Assembly: GCF_900250115.1 (NCBI RefSeq)
Contig: NZ_LT984803.1
Span: forward strand, 2,321,583 to 2,385,582
Origin: Cupriavidus taiwanensis
GTDB taxonomy: Bacteria; Pseudomonadota; Gammaproteobacteria; Burkholderiales; Burkholderiaceae
Direction of reading: 5' to 3'
DNA: 64,000 nt
The position numbers were made by a program, and so were the translations under genes. Numbering within the stretch: the stretch's first letter is position 1; the number at the start of each line of letters is the position of its first letter. Positions 9,325-21,736 of the stretch are shown here, piece after piece. The notes under the pieces are model-generated. The model did not search any database and was not told where the DNA came from. It saw only the letters and a program-made list of their open reading frames with translations.

Positions 9325-10308
9325 ATGGCTAAAGCCCCAATGCGCGTCGCAGTGACCGGCGCCGCTGGCCAGATCGGCTATTCCCTGCTGTTCCGCATCG
9401 CCAATGGCGACATGCTGGGCAAAGACCAGCCGGTCATCCTCCAACTGCTCGACCTGCCCCAGGCCCAGGCGGCCGTCAAGGGCGTGGTGATGGAACTGGA
9501 AGACTGCGCCTTCCCGCTGCTGGCCGGCGTGGTGATCACCGATGACCCGAAGGTCGCGTTCAAGGACGCCGACGTCGCCCTGCTGGTGGGCGCCCGTCCG
9601 CGCAGCAAGGGCATGGAGCGCAAGGACCTGCTCGAAGCCAACGCCCAGATCTTCACGGTGCAGGGCAAGGCACTGGACGAAGTCGCCAGCCGCAATGTCA
9701 AGGTGCTGGTGGTCGGCAACCCGGCCAACACCAACGCCTACATCGCCATGAAGTCGGCACCGAACCTGCCGCGCGAAAACTTCACCGCCATGCTGCGCCT
9801 GGACCACAACCGCGCGCTGTCGCAGATCGCCGCCAAGACCGGCAAGCCGGTGTCGTCGATCGAGAGGATGTTCGTGTGGGGCAACCACAGCCCGACCATG
9901 TACGCCGACTACCGCTACGCCACCGTCGACGGCCAGAGCGTCAAGGACATGATCAACGACCCGGTGTGGAACAACGACGTGTTCCTGCCGACCGTCGGCA
10001 AGCGCGGCGCCGCCATCATCGAGGCCCGTGGCCTGTCGTCGGCCGCTTCGGCTGCCAACGCCGCCATCGACCATGTGCATGACTGGGTGCTGGGCACCAA
10101 CGGCAAGGTCGTCACCATGGGCATCCCGTCGAACGGCGAATACGGCATCCCGGCCGACACCATGTTCGGCTACCCCGTGACGTGCGCCAACGGCAAGTAC
10201 GAAATCGTCAAGGGCCTGGAGATCGACGCCTACAGCCAGGAAAAGATCAACATCACCCTGAACGAACTGGAAGAAGAAAAGGCCGGCGTGCAGCATCTGC
10301 TGGGCTGA
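9325..10308 (+). CDS. mdh: Malate dehydrogenase (NAD-dependent)
   Basis: Oxidises malate to oxaloacetate in the TCA cycle. 327 residues, the dimeric MDH type common in betaproteobacteria. The NAD-binding turn is [20 protein letters not shown] (11-30). Substrate and catalytic residues are Arg91/Arg93 ([15 protein letters not shown]), Asp160 in RLDHNRA and the catalytic His188 in [12 protein letters not shown]. It has its own promoter and terminator, so it is transcribed apart from the next gene, and lies beside the GntR regulator and its palindrome. Confidence 0.98.
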   Translation: MAKAPMRVAVTGAAGQIGYSLLFRIANGDMLGKDQPVILQLLDLPQAQAAVKGVVMELEDCAFPLLAGVVITDDPKVAFKDADVALLVGARPRSKGMERKDLLEANAQIFTVQGKALDEVASRNVKVLVVGNPANTNAYIAMKSAPNLPRENFTAMLRLDHNRALSQIAAKTGKPVSSIERMFVWGNHSPTMYADYRYATVDGQSVKDMINDPVWNNDVFLPTVGKRGAAIIEARGLSSAASAANAAIDHVHDWVLGTNGKVVTMGIPSNGEYGIPADTMFGYPVTCANGKYEIVKGLEIDAYSQEKINITLNELEEEKAGVQHLLG

Positions 10309-10331
10309 TCTTCCGAACGCTCGAAAAAAGG

Positions 10332-10380
10332 ACCGGGGTTCCGCAACGATTCAAGAATCGGCGCGGACCCCGGTTTTTTC
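10332..10380 (+). terminator. Intrinsic terminator of mdh
   Basis: ACCGGGGTTCCGC pairs with GCGGACCCCGGT (one bulge) around an inner CGATTC/GAATCG stem, followed by TTTTTT at 10374-10379. Confidence 0.88.
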
Positions 10381-10436
10381 ATAGGCAGCGGCCAGGCGCC
10401 CTGCCTTGTCCGCCAACTTCAACTTCCCGAATCCAC

Positions 10437-11417
10437 GTGCATCCTTCCGAGGTCTTGTTCCAGGGCGAAGCCATCCCGGTCCAGTTGCCGGTGTGTGACC
10501 ATTACGCGGGCAGCGAAAAGCTGATGCGCAAATCGCTGGCACTGCAACAAGAGCTTGGCCCCGTCTTCGACATCACCTTCGACTGCGAGGACGGCGCCGC
10601 CGTGGGCCACGAGCGCGAGCACGCCGAGCTGTGCGCGCAACTGGTCAACGGCCCGCTCAATGCCCACAACCGCGTGGGCGTGCGTATCCATGACCCGGCC
10701 CACCCCAGCTGGCGCCAGGACGTCGACATGCTGGTGCGCGCCGCCGGGACGCGGCTGGCCTATGTGGTGGTGCCCAAGGTCACCGACGTGGTCGAGGTCG
10801 CGCGCGTGACCGACCAAGTCAACCAGGTCGCGCGCAGCGCCGGCATTGCCCGCCATATCCCGATCCATGTGTTGATCGAAACCCATGCCGCGCTGGAGCA
10901 GGTCTTCGATATCGCCGCGCTGGTGCAGGTGGAATGCCTGAGCTTCGGCCTGATGGACTTCGTCTCGGCCCACCATGGGGCGATTCCCGGCGAGGCGATG
11001 CGCTCGCCGCAGCAGTTCGAGCATCCGCTGGTGCGCCGCGCCATGCTGGAAATCTCGGCCGCCTGCCACCGCCACGGCAAGGTGCCGTCACACAACGTCA
11101 GCACCGACGTGCAGGCGCCGCAGCGCGCCGGCGACGATGCGCTGCGCGCGCGCTGCGAATTCGGCTACCTGCGCAAGTGGAGCATCCATCCCGGCCAGAT
11201 CGCGCCGATCGTGGCGGCGTTCCGCCCCGGCGCGGAAGAAATCGGCGCGGCCAGCCAGATCCTGCTGGCCGCGCACGAGAACAACTGGGCGCCGATCCGC
11301 CATGAAGGGCAGCTGCACGACCGCGCCAGCTACCGCTATTACTGGTCGCTGCTGCAGCGCGCGCAGGCCACCGGCACGCCGCTGCCGGCCAACGTCGAGG
11401 CGCTGTTCTTCGGCTGA
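10437..11417 (+). CDS. HpcH/HpaI aldolase / citrate lyase beta-like (CitE family) protein
   Basis: Member of the CitE-like acyl-CoA lyase/thioesterase superfamily, 326 residues from the start chosen here. Family landmarks are [29 protein letters not shown] (the Mg-binding Glu) and [14 protein letters not shown] (the Mg-binding Asp). There is no ATG between the mdh terminator and the conserved [11 protein letters not shown] use the in-frame GTG at 10437, which has no clear ribosome-binding site, so the start is uncertain. Neighbours are TCA and methylcitrate genes. CitE homologues without CitD/CitF are not citrate lyases; malyl-, citramalyl- or another acyl-CoA is a likelier substrate. Confidence 0.82.
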   Translation: MHPSEVLFQGEAIPVQLPVCDHYAGSEKLMRKSLALQQELGPVFDITFDCEDGAAVGHEREHAELCAQLVNGPLNAHNRVGVRIHDPAHPSWRQDVDMLVRAAGTRLAYVVVPKVTDVVEVARVTDQVNQVARSAGIARHIPIHVLIETHAALEQVFDIAALVQVECLSFGLMDFVSAHHGAIPGEAMRSPQQFEHPLVRRAMLEISAACHRHGKVPSHNVSTDVQAPQRAGDDALRARCEFGYLRKWSIHPGQIAPIVAAFRPGAEEIGAASQILLAAHENNWAPIRHEGQLHDRASYRYYWSLLQRAQATGTPLPANVEALFFG

Positions 11418-11467
11418 AGCCGATACCAATACCAGGAACCATCCGGGCAGCGCCCGAGGAGACAAGG

Positions 11468-12661
11468 ATGTCCGCTTTGAAGTCCGCACCCGCCGTCGTC
11501 CCCGAGGCCCCTGGCGGCGAACCTGCCGCGCCGCGGGTCAAGAAATCCGTCGCGCTGTCCGGCGTGACCGCCGGCAATACCGCGCTGTGCACCGTCGGCC
11601 GTACCGGCAACGACCTGCACTACCGCGGCTATGACATCCTCGATATCGCCGAGACCTGCGAGTTCGAAGAAATCGCCCACCTGCTGGTGCACGGCAAGCT
11701 GCCGACCAAGTCCGAGCTGGCCGCCTACAAGGCCAGGTTGAAGTCGCTGCGCGGCCTGCCCGCCAACGTCAAGGCGGCGCTGGAATGGGTGCCCGCCAGC
11801 GCCCACCCGATGGACGTGATGCGCACCGGCGTGTCGGTGCTCGGCACCGTGCTGCCCGAGAAGGAAGACCACAACACCCCGGGCGCACGCGACATCGCCG
11901 ACCGGCTGATGGCCAGCCTGGGCTCGATGCTGCTGTACTGGTACCACTACAGCCACAACGGCAAGCGTATCGAGGTGGAAACCGACGATGACTCGATCGG
12001 CGGCCACTTCCTGCACCTGCTGCACGGCGAGAAGCCATCGGCGCTGTGGGAAAGCGCCATGAACACGTCGCTCAACCTGTACGCCGAGCACGAGTTCAAC
12101 GCCTCGACCTTTACCGCCCGCGTGATCGCCGGCACCGGCTCGGACATGTACTCGTCGATCGCCGGCGCGATCGGCGCGCTGCGCGGCCCCAAGCATGGCG
12201 GCGCCAACGAAGTCGCCTTTGAAATCCAGAAGCGCTACGACAACGCGGACGAGGCCCAGGCCGACATCACCCGCCGCGTCGAGAACAAGGAAGTCGTGAT
12301 CGGCTTCGGCCACCCGGTGTACACCATCAGCGACCCGCGCAACCAGGTGATCAAGGAAGTGGCGAAGAAGCTGTCGAAGGATGCCGGCTCGATGAAGATG
12401 TTCGACATCGCCGAGCGCCTGGAGACGGTCATGTGGGACATCAAGAAGATGTTCCCGAACCTGGACTGGTTCAGCGCGGTCAGCTACCACATGATGGGCG
12501 TGCCCACCGCGATGTTCACGCCGCTGTTCGTGATCGCGCGCACCTCGGGCTGGGCCGCGCACATCATCGAGCAGCGCATCGACAACAAGATCATCCGCCC
12601 CAGCGCCAACTACACCGGGCCGGAGAACCTGAAGTTCGTGCCGATCGGCAAGCGCAAGTGA
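11468..12661 (+). CDS. prpC: 2-Methylcitrate synthase
   Basis: Condenses propionyl-CoA with oxaloacetate, the entry step of the methylcitrate cycle. 397 residues. The protein closely follows known PrpC sequences: [20 protein letters not shown] near the N-terminus, [30 protein letters not shown] (catalytic His), [13 protein letters not shown] and [18 protein letters not shown] (catalytic Asp). The first 24 residues are an Ala/Pro-rich extension. No prpB, acnD/prpF or prpR is nearby, so the gene stands outside a classical prp operon. It starts 50 bases after the CitE-like gene with AGGAGA 6 bases before the ATG, so the two may be co-transcribed. Confidence 0.95.
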   Translation: MSALKSAPAVVPEAPGGEPAAPRVKKSVALSGVTAGNTALCTVGRTGNDLHYRGYDILDIAETCEFEEIAHLLVHGKLPTKSELAAYKARLKSLRGLPANVKAALEWVPASAHPMDVMRTGVSVLGTVLPEKEDHNTPGARDIADRLMASLGSMLLYWYHYSHNGKRIEVETDDDSIGGHFLHLLHGEKPSALWESAMNTSLNLYAEHEFNASTFTARVIAGTGSDMYSSIAGAIGALRGPKHGGANEVAFEIQKRYDNADEAQADITRRVENKEVVIGFGHPVYTISDPRNQVIKEVAKKLSKDAGSMKMFDIAERLETVMWDIKKMFPNLDWFSAVSYHMMGVPTAMFTPLFVIARTSGWAAHIIEQRIDNKIIRPSANYTGPENLKFVPIGKRK

Positions 12662-12822
12662 AGCCGGCCCAACAGCGGCGCCGATTATGTAACCAAAGCC
12701 CAGAGCACTACGCCGCCCCCGCCAAATCGTAGAGAATAGCGGCGGCAATGATCCCAACGCCGCCTGCCTGCCGGCGGCACATGACCATAAATCGATTTCA
12801 GTATCCGAAAGGCACTCACAAA

Positions 12823-13404
12823 ATGAAACATCTTGTCCTTGCCGCCTGCATCGGCGCCTTCAGCCTGACCACCGCCACCGCCGTGATGGCGCAGGAGCCG
12901 GCCAAGAAGACCACCACCCAGAAGAAGTCGTCGACCAAGAAGAAGGCCGCCGCCGGCGCGGCCGCCGCGGCCGGCACCGCCGCAGCGGTGGCACCGAGCG
13001 GCGAGAAGTGGCAGTGCGAGCTGGGCAACAGCCTGTATATCGCCGGCGACATGCTGCGCGACGAGATCCTGACCGTGCACTGGCAAGGCCGCGACTACAA
13101 GCTGCCGCGCCAGCCCACCGTGACCGGCGCCGACCGCTACTACGACGCCCGCACTGGCCTGGACCTGGTGGTGATCCCGAGCAAGGCCATGCTGTTCAAC
13201 AAGAACCTGGGCCAGCGCCTTGCCGACGACTGCCAGAGCGCCGCCATGCAGGCCGGCGCCGCGGCCCCGACCCAGGCCGGCGGCCTGCGCGCCCCGGCGA
13301 CCACGCCGCTGCTGGTCACGCCTCCGGGCGGCCCGACCCAGGTCCCGGGCGGCCCGCTGCTGCAGACCGAAGGCGGCCAGCAGCCCGCCGCGCCCAAGCA
13401 GTAA
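12823..13404 (+). CDS. Predicted secreted protein, possible MliC-like fold
   Basis: 193 residues. The ATG at 12823 gives a clean Sec signal peptide (MKHLVLAACIGAFSLTTATA, cleavage after VMAQ). A Lys/Ala-rich linker (about 25-65, KKTTTQKKSSTKKK) follows, then a compact region WQCELGNSLYIAGD...RLADDCQ with two cysteines that could form one disulfide, then a Pro/Gly/Ala-rich tail. The cysteine-flanked beta-rich part faintly resembles MliC lysozyme inhibitors, but I would not name it so. It is flanked by its own terminator and placed between prpC and acnA, whose roles it need not share. Confidence 0.75.
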   Translation: MKHLVLAACIGAFSLTTATAVMAQEPAKKTTTQKKSSTKKKAAAGAAAAAGTAAAVAPSGEKWQCELGNSLYIAGDMLRDEILTVHWQGRDYKLPRQPTVTGADRYYDARTGLDLVVIPSKAMLFNKNLGQRLADDCQSAAMQAGAAAPTQAGGLRAPATTPLLVTPPGGPTQVPGGPLLQTEGGQQPAAPKQ

Positions 13405-13415
13405 GTCCTTGACGG

Positions 13416-13456
13416 GGGCGCTGGCGGCCGCAGTGGTGGCCGCCAGCGCCCTTTTT
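13416..13456 (+). terminator. Intrinsic terminator
   Basis: A perfect 14-bp stem (GGGCGCTGGCGGCC / GGCCGCCAGCGCCC, 13416-13451, loop of 8) is followed by TTTTT. It lies 11 bases after the secreted-protein gene. Confidence 0.9.
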
Positions 13457-13680
13457 GCCTTGCCGGGCAGGTTTTTCCCGGCCGGGCAGGCGGTTGCGCC
13501 GGGGGTGGTTTGACCGGCTGCTTGCCGCGCCGGGTGGCGGCGACGCCGCGCGGCGGTTACAGTATGCAGTTGCAGTGCGCTGCCGGCCTCGGACCGCGGT
13601 CATCACCGCGGCAGCGCATCGGGGTCCCGAGTCAGGTCCGAGCCAAATGCATCGCATCACCCTTCGATCGGAGTACGGCA

Positions 13681-16386
<2,706 letters not shown>

Positions 16387-16405
16387 GCGCCATCCGCGCC
16401 ATCGA

Positions 16406-16453
16406 CGCCGCCTGCCTGCCCTGTTCCAGGGGCATGGCAAGCGGCGTTTTTTT
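16406..16453 (+). terminator. Intrinsic terminator of acnA
   Basis: CGCCGCCTGCC pairs with GGCAAGCGGCG (one mismatch) around an inner TGCCC/GGGCA stem and is followed by TTTTTTT at 16447-16453. Confidence 0.85.
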
Positions 16454-16601
16454 ATTGGCGCCTGCGCCCCGGGCATCACCTGCAGCGTCGCGCGGCGCGT
16501 GTAAGTTTGGCGCAAGCCATGGCTGCCAAACTGTGTCGCACAAGAACGCGGTCGAACCACCGCAAGCCGGACCCCGGCATCACCCAGAACCAGGAGACAC
16601 C

Positions 16602-16757
16602 ATGGTCAAGATCCTCATCGCATTCATCGTGGTCGCCGGCGCGGCCCTCTACCTGCTGACCAAAGGCGGCAGCGACGTTTCCATTTCCGGCGAGTCGCAC
16701 AGCGTCGAGAGCCATGCGCCCGCGGCCCCCGCGGCGTCGGCCCCGGCCGCGAAATAA
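16602..16757 (+). CDS. Small single-pass membrane protein
   Basis: 51 residues, starting MVKILIAFIVVAGAALYLLT. AGGAG lies 5-9 bases before the ATG (16592-16596), a strong ribosome-binding site. One membrane helix (about 3-19) is followed by a short Ser/Glu-rich stretch and an Ala/Pro tail (APAAPAASAPAAK). No function is known to me. It is placed alone between the acnA terminator and the DUF2863 gene. Confidence 0.7.
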   Translation: MVKILIAFIVVAGAALYLLTKGGSDVSISGESHSVESHAPAAPAASAPAAK

Positions 16758-16864
16758 TCGCTCGCAGGCAGCAGCGTCCACGTCGAGCGGACGCATATAG
16801 CGGTCTCCCTGTCAACGCAACGAGTAGAATACCGTTTTACGCAAAAAACGGACGGTTTCTTTCT

Positions 16865-18067
16865 ATGGCAGGTTTTCGCCCCAAGGCTTCCCCGCGACTC
16901 TCTCCCGACGCCGAGCGTCTGGTGGCCGATGCGCTCGCCCTCGACGCATCGGGCAGCCGCATGGAGGACGGATACTGGGAGCGGCGGCTGTCGCAGCGCC
17001 TTGGCCGCCTGCTGAAGAACGGTAGCCAGACCGCGCTCGATGCGGCGCTGGAGCATCTGTTCAAGCACAATGCCGACGCCTCCGACGTGCTCGCCGAGCA
17101 GGCCGAGACGCTCGCCGAATCGGCCTCGATCGAGGTCGACGGCCAGCACTATGACGCACTGCTGATCGCCGCGCCGATCCTGGCGCACACCCGCTACGCC
17201 ATCCCGTCCGGCGCGCTCAAGCCGGAACTGGCGCAGACGCTGGCTGTGCATCTGCAGGCACACGTGCTCGCCACCGGCACCAAGGTGTCGCTGTCGCCCT
17301 ACCTGTACAGCATCGACCAGTTGCCGCGCACCCACAGCGACACCTTCGCGCTGACGCACAAGCTGGCCGCGGCGGCGCTGGCCGGCGCGGTGCCCAAGGT
17401 CGACCTGCGCGACCTGCCCGAGACCGCGCCGATCCTGGCCGACCCGCGCTACCTGCTGGCGGTGGTGGTGGCGCCGCGCGAACAGGCGCTGTTCCGCTGG
17501 CAGGAAGACGCCAAGGATCACCACGCCGAGCGCTCGACCTGCCTGGAACAATGGCGCAGCCAGGTGCAGCCGTCGGTGGCGCTGCTGCTGCCGGGCTGCG
17601 AGTTCGAGCTGCTGCTGCCGGACGCGTTCTTCCTGTCGTGCCGCGAGTCCGACAAGAGCATCCGCCCGCTGACCGTGCGCGCCGCCGTCAACTACCTGTG
17701 CGGCACGCTGGACATCTCCGCCGGGCAGCTGGCCGCGGTGGTGGCTGCCTTCGGCGAGGAAGTGGTCGAGGAATACCGCGTCGGCTTCACCATGCGCGGC
17801 GAGAAGGATGTGATCTACGGCATCGTCTGGCCGGTCTACGGCCGCGAAGCCGGCGAGATCGACGCCGACGAGAAAGGCAACCCGCTCGAGCAGATCTGCG
17901 AGGAACTGCGCAATGCCGGGGTCGAGGACATCTTCCGCCACGCCGCGCTGTTCGATCCGGAATACTGCGAAGACTGCGGCACGCCGCTGTACGCGGACCG
18001 CAATGGCGAGATCGTGCACGCCGAGCTGCCCGAAGACGCGCCCACGCAGCAGCCGCTGTTCCACTGA
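16865..18067 (+). CDS. DUF2863 family protein
   Basis: 400-residue cytoplasmic protein of a family restricted to betaproteobacteria as far as I know, with no assigned function. It is mixed alpha/beta, with a C-terminal CEDCGTPLYADRNGEIVHAE segment whose CxxC looks like half of a zinc site. The ATG at 16865 follows TTTCTTTCT without a classical Shine-Dalgarno. It is convergent with the TrmB-like gene, with a terminator in between. Confidence 0.85.
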   Translation: MAGFRPKASPRLSPDAERLVADALALDASGSRMEDGYWERRLSQRLGRLLKNGSQTALDAALEHLFKHNADASDVLAEQAETLAESASIEVDGQHYDALLIAAPILAHTRYAIPSGALKPELAQTLAVHLQAHVLATGTKVSLSPYLYSIDQLPRTHSDTFALTHKLAAAALAGAVPKVDLRDLPETAPILADPRYLLAVVVAPREQALFRWQEDAKDHHAERSTCLEQWRSQVQPSVALLLPGCEFELLLPDAFFLSCRESDKSIRPLTVRAAVNYLCGTLDISAGQLAAVVAAFGEEVVEEYRVGFTMRGEKDVIYGIVWPVYGREAGEIDADEKGNPLEQICEELRNAGVEDIFRHAALFDPEYCEDCGTPLYADRNGEIVHAELPEDAPTQQPLFH

Positions 18068-18093
18068 GGCGTGCTGGCCGCGCCAGACGACGA

Positions 18094-18122
18094 AACGGCC
18101 CGCGCTGCGGGCCGTTCTCTTT
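18094..18122 (+). terminator. Terminator between convergent genes
   Basis: AACGGCCCGC pairs perfectly with GCGGGCCGTT (18094-18116, loop GCT), followed by CTCTTT on the plus strand. It ends the DUF2863 gene and overlaps the end of the opposing gene's transcript. Confidence 0.75.
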
Positions 18123-18128
18123 GGGCGT

Positions 18129-18806
18129 TCAGCCGGGCCGGCGCGCGCTGACGCAGCGCCACAAGCCGTGGCCCGAGGCCGCGTACTTGCGCTCGAACGG
18201 CGTCATCGGCTGCGCCGGCGCCCAGGCCTCGACCCGCGCCGGCCGTCCCGCCAGTTCCAGCGCCTGCGCGAATTCGTCGATATAGACGCGCCAGTTGCTG
18301 CGGCACTCGAGGTAGTCGCCGCACGCCGCCAGCGCCGGGAACACCGCGTGCCCCTGCCAGCGCCGCCCCAGGTGGCCGATCTTGGGCCACGGATTGGGGT
18401 ACAGCACGTATTGGCGCGCCACCGGCACCGCATCCGCCTGCAGCAGCCGCCAGACATCGACCAGGTCGGCGCGGGCCCAGCAGAAGTTGGCCGGCATCGG
18501 CGCATCGCCCCACCAGTCCTTGCCGGCGCCGAGGCGCTTTTCGGACTGGTCGACGCCGATGACGAAATGGTCGGGGAACCGCGTGGCCAGGCGCAGCGTG
18601 CTTTCGCCGACGCCGCAGCCGGCGTCGAGGATCAGCGGCGCGCCGCCGGCCTGCTGCCAGCGCTGCAGCGCCGCGCCCAGTTCGCGCCGGCTGGGTTCGC
18701 CGACGGGCTTGCGGAACGGCTCGGCCAGATGGCGCGCGACGCGCGCGGCGAGGTGCTGATGAACCTCGGACTGCGCCGAGACGATGGTGCGGGAATTGGC
18801 GAACAT
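18129..18806 (-). CDS. TrmB-family tRNA (guanine-N7)-like methyltransferase
   Basis: SAM-dependent methyltransferase, 225 residues from the ATG at 18804-18806 (MFANSRTIVSAQSEV). The SAM loop is LILDAGCGVGESTLRLA (about 58-74). VLYPNPWPKIGHLGRRWQGH corresponds to the TrmB signature in which YPNPWPK replaces FPDPWPK. Both features support the YggH/TrmB family, which forms m7G46 in tRNA. Sequence drift at the signature and the presence of a 57-residue N-terminal part suggest it could be a paralogue rather than the housekeeping TrmB. It is convergent with DUF2863. Confidence 0.8.
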   Translation of the reverse strand: MFANSRTIVSAQSEVHQHLAARVARHLAEPFRKPVGEPSRRELGAALQRWQQAGGAPLILDAGCGVGESTLRLATRFPDHFVIGVDQSEKRLGAGKDWWGDAPMPANFCWARADLVDVWRLLQADAVPVARQYVLYPNPWPKIGHLGRRWQGHAVFPALAACGDYLECRSNWRVYIDEFAQALELAGRPARVEAWAPAQPMTPFERKYAASGHGLWRCVSARRPG

Positions 18807-18932
18807 GGACGCTATTTTACCGGGCAGCCCCGCCGGCAAGGCTGCAACCATGCCACTTTAGCGGCACAATGCGGGACAAACCCGTCCGAGAACCCGTCCG
18901 CGCCGGCGCGGACCCGTACCAGGAGCCTGCCG

Positions 18933-20564
18933 ATGACTATGATCCACGCCTTGCCGCCGCCACGTCCGTCGCGCCGCCCGGCCCGCCGCGCGGTGCTCCG
19001 TGCCGTCGCGGCGCTCGTCTTCGGCAGCGCCGCCTTCGCCCTGCTGCCGGCCGGCGCCGCGCATGCCGAAGACCTGCGCATCGGGCTGGCGGCCGACGTC
19101 ACGTCGATGGATCCGCACTGGAACAATGCCGGCCCCAACAACGCCATCGCCCTGCATGTGTTCGAATCGCTGGTGTTCATGGACAAGAACGCCCGCTACA
19201 TCCCCGGCCTGGCGCTGTCGTGGAAGCCGGTCAACGCCATCACCTGGGAAATCAAGCTGCGCCCCAACGTGAAGTGGCACGACGGCTCGCCCTTTACCAG
19301 CGAAGACGTCAAGGCCTCGCTGGAGCGACCGGAGAGGCTGGTCAACAGCCCGGGCTCGTTCACCAGCTACACCAAGCCGATCGCCCGCATCGACACGCCC
19401 GACCCGCTCACCGTGCGCCTGACCATGAGCGTGCCCAACTACGCCAACCTGGCCAACGACCTGAACAGCGTGCCGATCATGCCGAAGAAGATCGCCGCCA
19501 CGCTGAGCCAGACCGAGTTCGATTCGGGCAAGGCCATGATCGGCACCGGCCCGTTCAGGTTCGTGCGCTTTGCGCGCGGCCAGGAAATCGTGATGGCGCG
19601 CAATCCCGACTACTGGGGCCCCAAGCCCGAGTGGGACCGCGCGGTGTTCCGCATCATCACCGACAACGGCGCGCGCAGCGCCGCGCTGCTGGCTGGGGAT
19701 GTCGACGTAATCGAGAGCGTGCCGTCGGCCGATGTCGCCAAGCTCAGGCAGAACCCGAAATACAAGATCGAACAGCAGGTCTCGTGGCGCACGGTGTTCT
19801 GGCAGATGGACCAGTCGCGCGATAACCCGCCCTTTGTCACCGACAAGGCCGGCAAGCCGCTGGGCAAGAATCCCTTCAAGGATGCGCGCGTGCGCGCCGC
19901 GGTCAGCAAGGCGCTGAACCGCGACGCCATCGTCAGCCGCATCATGGAAGGCCTGGCGGTGCCGGCGTCGTCGATCGTGTCGCCGCAGATCTTCGGGCAT
20001 CCCGGCACCAAACCCGAAGCCTATGACCCGGAAGGCGCGAAGAAGCTGCTGGCCGAGGCGGGCTACCCCGACGGGTTCGGCCTGACGCTGCACGCGACCA
20101 ACAACCGCTACCTGAACGACGCCGCGGTGGCACAGGCCACCGCCAGCATGCTGACCCGCATCGGCATCCAGACCAGGGTGGAAACCATGCCGGTGGCCGC
20201 CTACTTCACGCGCGCGCGCCAGGGCGAGTTTGCCTTCCAGATGCTGGGCTGGGGCTCGGCCGCGGCCGACGTGGCCCTGCGCTCGATCACCGGCACGCCC
20301 AACCCGAAGACCGGCTACGGCACCTGGAACTGGGGCAAGTACAGCAACCCGCAGCTGGACCAGCTGATCGAGAAGTCGCTGACCACGGTCAGCAGCGACA
20401 AGGCGCGCGAGGAAAACGCCCGCGCCGCGGCAAAATTCGCGCTGGCCGATCACGCAATCATTCCGTCGCACAGCCAGCTGGCGATGTGGGCGATGAAGAA
20501 AGGGCTGAAGTACGAGGCGCGCACCGACGAGTGGTCGCTGGCGCAGTTCTTCCACAAGGAGTGA
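18933..20564 (+). CDS. ABC transporter substrate-binding protein, family 5 (peptide/nickel type)
   Basis: Periplasmic binding protein of the DppA/OppA family, 543 residues. AGGAG lies 8 bases before the ATG at 18933. The long signal peptide has two arginine clusters (RPSRRPARRAVLRA) and ends at AHAED; RR pairs make a Tat route possible, but the consensus is incomplete. Mature landmarks are ADVTSMDPHWNN, VKWHDGSPFTSEDVKAS and GTGPFRFVRFARGQEIVMAR. No permease or ATPase is beside it, so it is an orphan binding protein here; the ligand may be a peptide, glutathione or another solute. Confidence 0.9.
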   Translation: MTMIHALPPPRPSRRPARRAVLRAVAALVFGSAAFALLPAGAAHAEDLRIGLAADVTSMDPHWNNAGPNNAIALHVFESLVFMDKNARYIPGLALSWKPVNAITWEIKLRPNVKWHDGSPFTSEDVKASLERPERLVNSPGSFTSYTKPIARIDTPDPLTVRLTMSVPNYANLANDLNSVPIMPKKIAATLSQTEFDSGKAMIGTGPFRFVRFARGQEIVMARNPDYWGPKPEWDRAVFRIITDNGARSAALLAGDVDVIESVPSADVAKLRQNPKYKIEQQVSWRTVFWQMDQSRDNPPFVTDKAGKPLGKNPFKDARVRAAVSKALNRDAIVSRIMEGLAVPASSIVSPQIFGHPGTKPEAYDPEGAKKLLAEAGYPDGFGLTLHATNNRYLNDAAVAQATASMLTRIGIQTRVETMPVAAYFTRARQGEFAFQMLGWGSAAADVALRSITGTPNPKTGYGTWNWGKYSNPQLDQLIEKSLTTVSSDKAREENARAAAKFALADHAIIPSHSQLAMWAMKKGLKYEARTDEWSLAQFFHKE

Positions 20565-20587
20565 GGACGTCCGCCTGCTGGCGGTTT

Positions 20588-20754
20588 GCTCCCGTCTCCC
20601 GCTTGCGGGAGAGGGGCCGGGGGTGAGGGCAGGAATGTCAAAGGCTGACTCCGTGGGTTTAATCCGTTGGCCTGGCTTGTTGTGATGCCTTGCTAGACCA
20701 CCCCTCACCCCAACCTTCTCCCCTGAGGGGAGAGGGAGAACACCTTGCTTAGGC
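20588..20754 (-). repeat. Composite REP-like element, copy B
   Basis: Reverse-oriented homologue of copy A over its full length: GTCTCCCGCTTGCGGGAGAG at one end, CTCCCCTGAGGGGAGAGGGA at the other and GTGGGTTTAATCCGTTGGCC between. It separates two convergent genes and could act as a bidirectional transcript end. Confidence 0.85.
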
Positions 20755-20806
20755 GAGTTCGGGCGGCTTGAGCGCACCCAACCGCTCTCCCCTTTTGCGT
20801 TTTCGC

Positions 20807-21679
20807 TCAGATCCTCAACCGCTCTTCCTGCCGCGCATTGGCCGCGCGCAGTTTCTGCACCCAGTCCCGCGCCGGCAAGCCGGTGGTGTCCTCGACCACG
20901 TCGGCGCGCGCTTCCAGCACCTGCCACGACACATCGATTTCCGGCCCGTTGAAGGCCAGCGCGATGATGTTGCCGTCATGCACTTCCGGGAACACCAGCA
21001 CGCGGTTGTCGAAGGCATCGCAGATGCGCTCGATGTTCTTCGGAAAGCTGTCGTGGTCGCCGAACAGGTTGATCGTCATCACCCCGGGCACCCTCAGCGT
21101 GCGGCGGCAGGCGCGGTAGAACGCGGTGGTGTCCAGCACCGGGCCGCGCGCGGTGGCGTCGTACAGGTCGACCTGCAGCACGTCGATGGCGCCGGCGTGG
21201 GCGCCGTCCATGACGTAGTCCCAGGCGTCCTGCTCGCGCACGGTCAGGCGCGCGTCGTCCTCGCGCAGGCCGAACATGCTGCGCCCCGCGACGATCACGG
21301 CGGGGTTCAGCTCGACCGCGGTCACGCGCGCACGGCTGAACTGGCGATGGCAGAACTTGGTCAGCGCCGCGGCGCCCAGGCCCAGCTGCACCACATGGAA
21401 TTCATCGACCGACGGCGACAGGAACAGCAGCCAGGCCATCATCTGCTGCGCGTACTCCAGCTCGATCGCGTCCGGCTTGCGCAGCCGCATCGCGCCCTGC
21501 ACCCACTCGGTGCCGAAATGCAGGTAGCGCACCCCTTCCATTTCCGAGAACGTCACCGGCGCGAAGCGCGGCGTCATGCGTTTTTCTTCACGGGCCGGCG
21601 CCTCGCCTCGGGTGCGGGTGCCGCGTGCCGGACGGCGCGAGGCCACGGCTTCAATCGATTTGCGTTTCAGTAGGGTCAT
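20807..21679 (-). CDS. Spermidine synthase-like methyltransferase-fold protein
   Basis: 290 residues of the spermine/spermidine synthase (SpeE-like) superfamily. The nucleotide loop is FHVVQLGLGAAALTKF and the acidic end of strand 2 is VTAVELNPAVIVAGR; IDVLQVDLYD and INLFGDHDSF follow. The aspartates that bind the polyamine in true SpeE are not obvious to me, and no speD or speC is nearby, so the substrate is unclear. An alternative ATG at 21577 (MTPRFAPVTFSEMEG) would remove a basic N-terminal 34 residues. Confidence 0.78.
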   Translation of the reverse strand: MTLLKRKSIEAVASRRPARGTRTRGEAPAREEKRMTPRFAPVTFSEMEGVRYLHFGTEWVQGAMRLRKPDAIELEYAQQMMAWLLFLSPSVDEFHVVQLGLGAAALTKFCHRQFSRARVTAVELNPAVIVAGRSMFGLREDDARLTVREQDAWDYVMDGAHAGAIDVLQVDLYDATARGPVLDTTAFYRACRRTLRVPGVMTINLFGDHDSFPKNIERICDAFDNRVLVFPEVHDGNIIALAFNGPEIDVSWQVLEARADVVEDTTGLPARDWVQKLRAANARQEERLRI

Positions 21680-21736
21680 GTCGTCGAGAAAGGCGTTCGC
21701 CGCGCGCGCCAGCCGGCGGCGCCAACGAACGCGGAT

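Noticed and set aside
13008..13412. Second frame overlapping the secreted protein gene at 12823
   Set aside because: Arg/Pro-rich out-of-frame reading; the signal-peptide frame is clearly the coding one.
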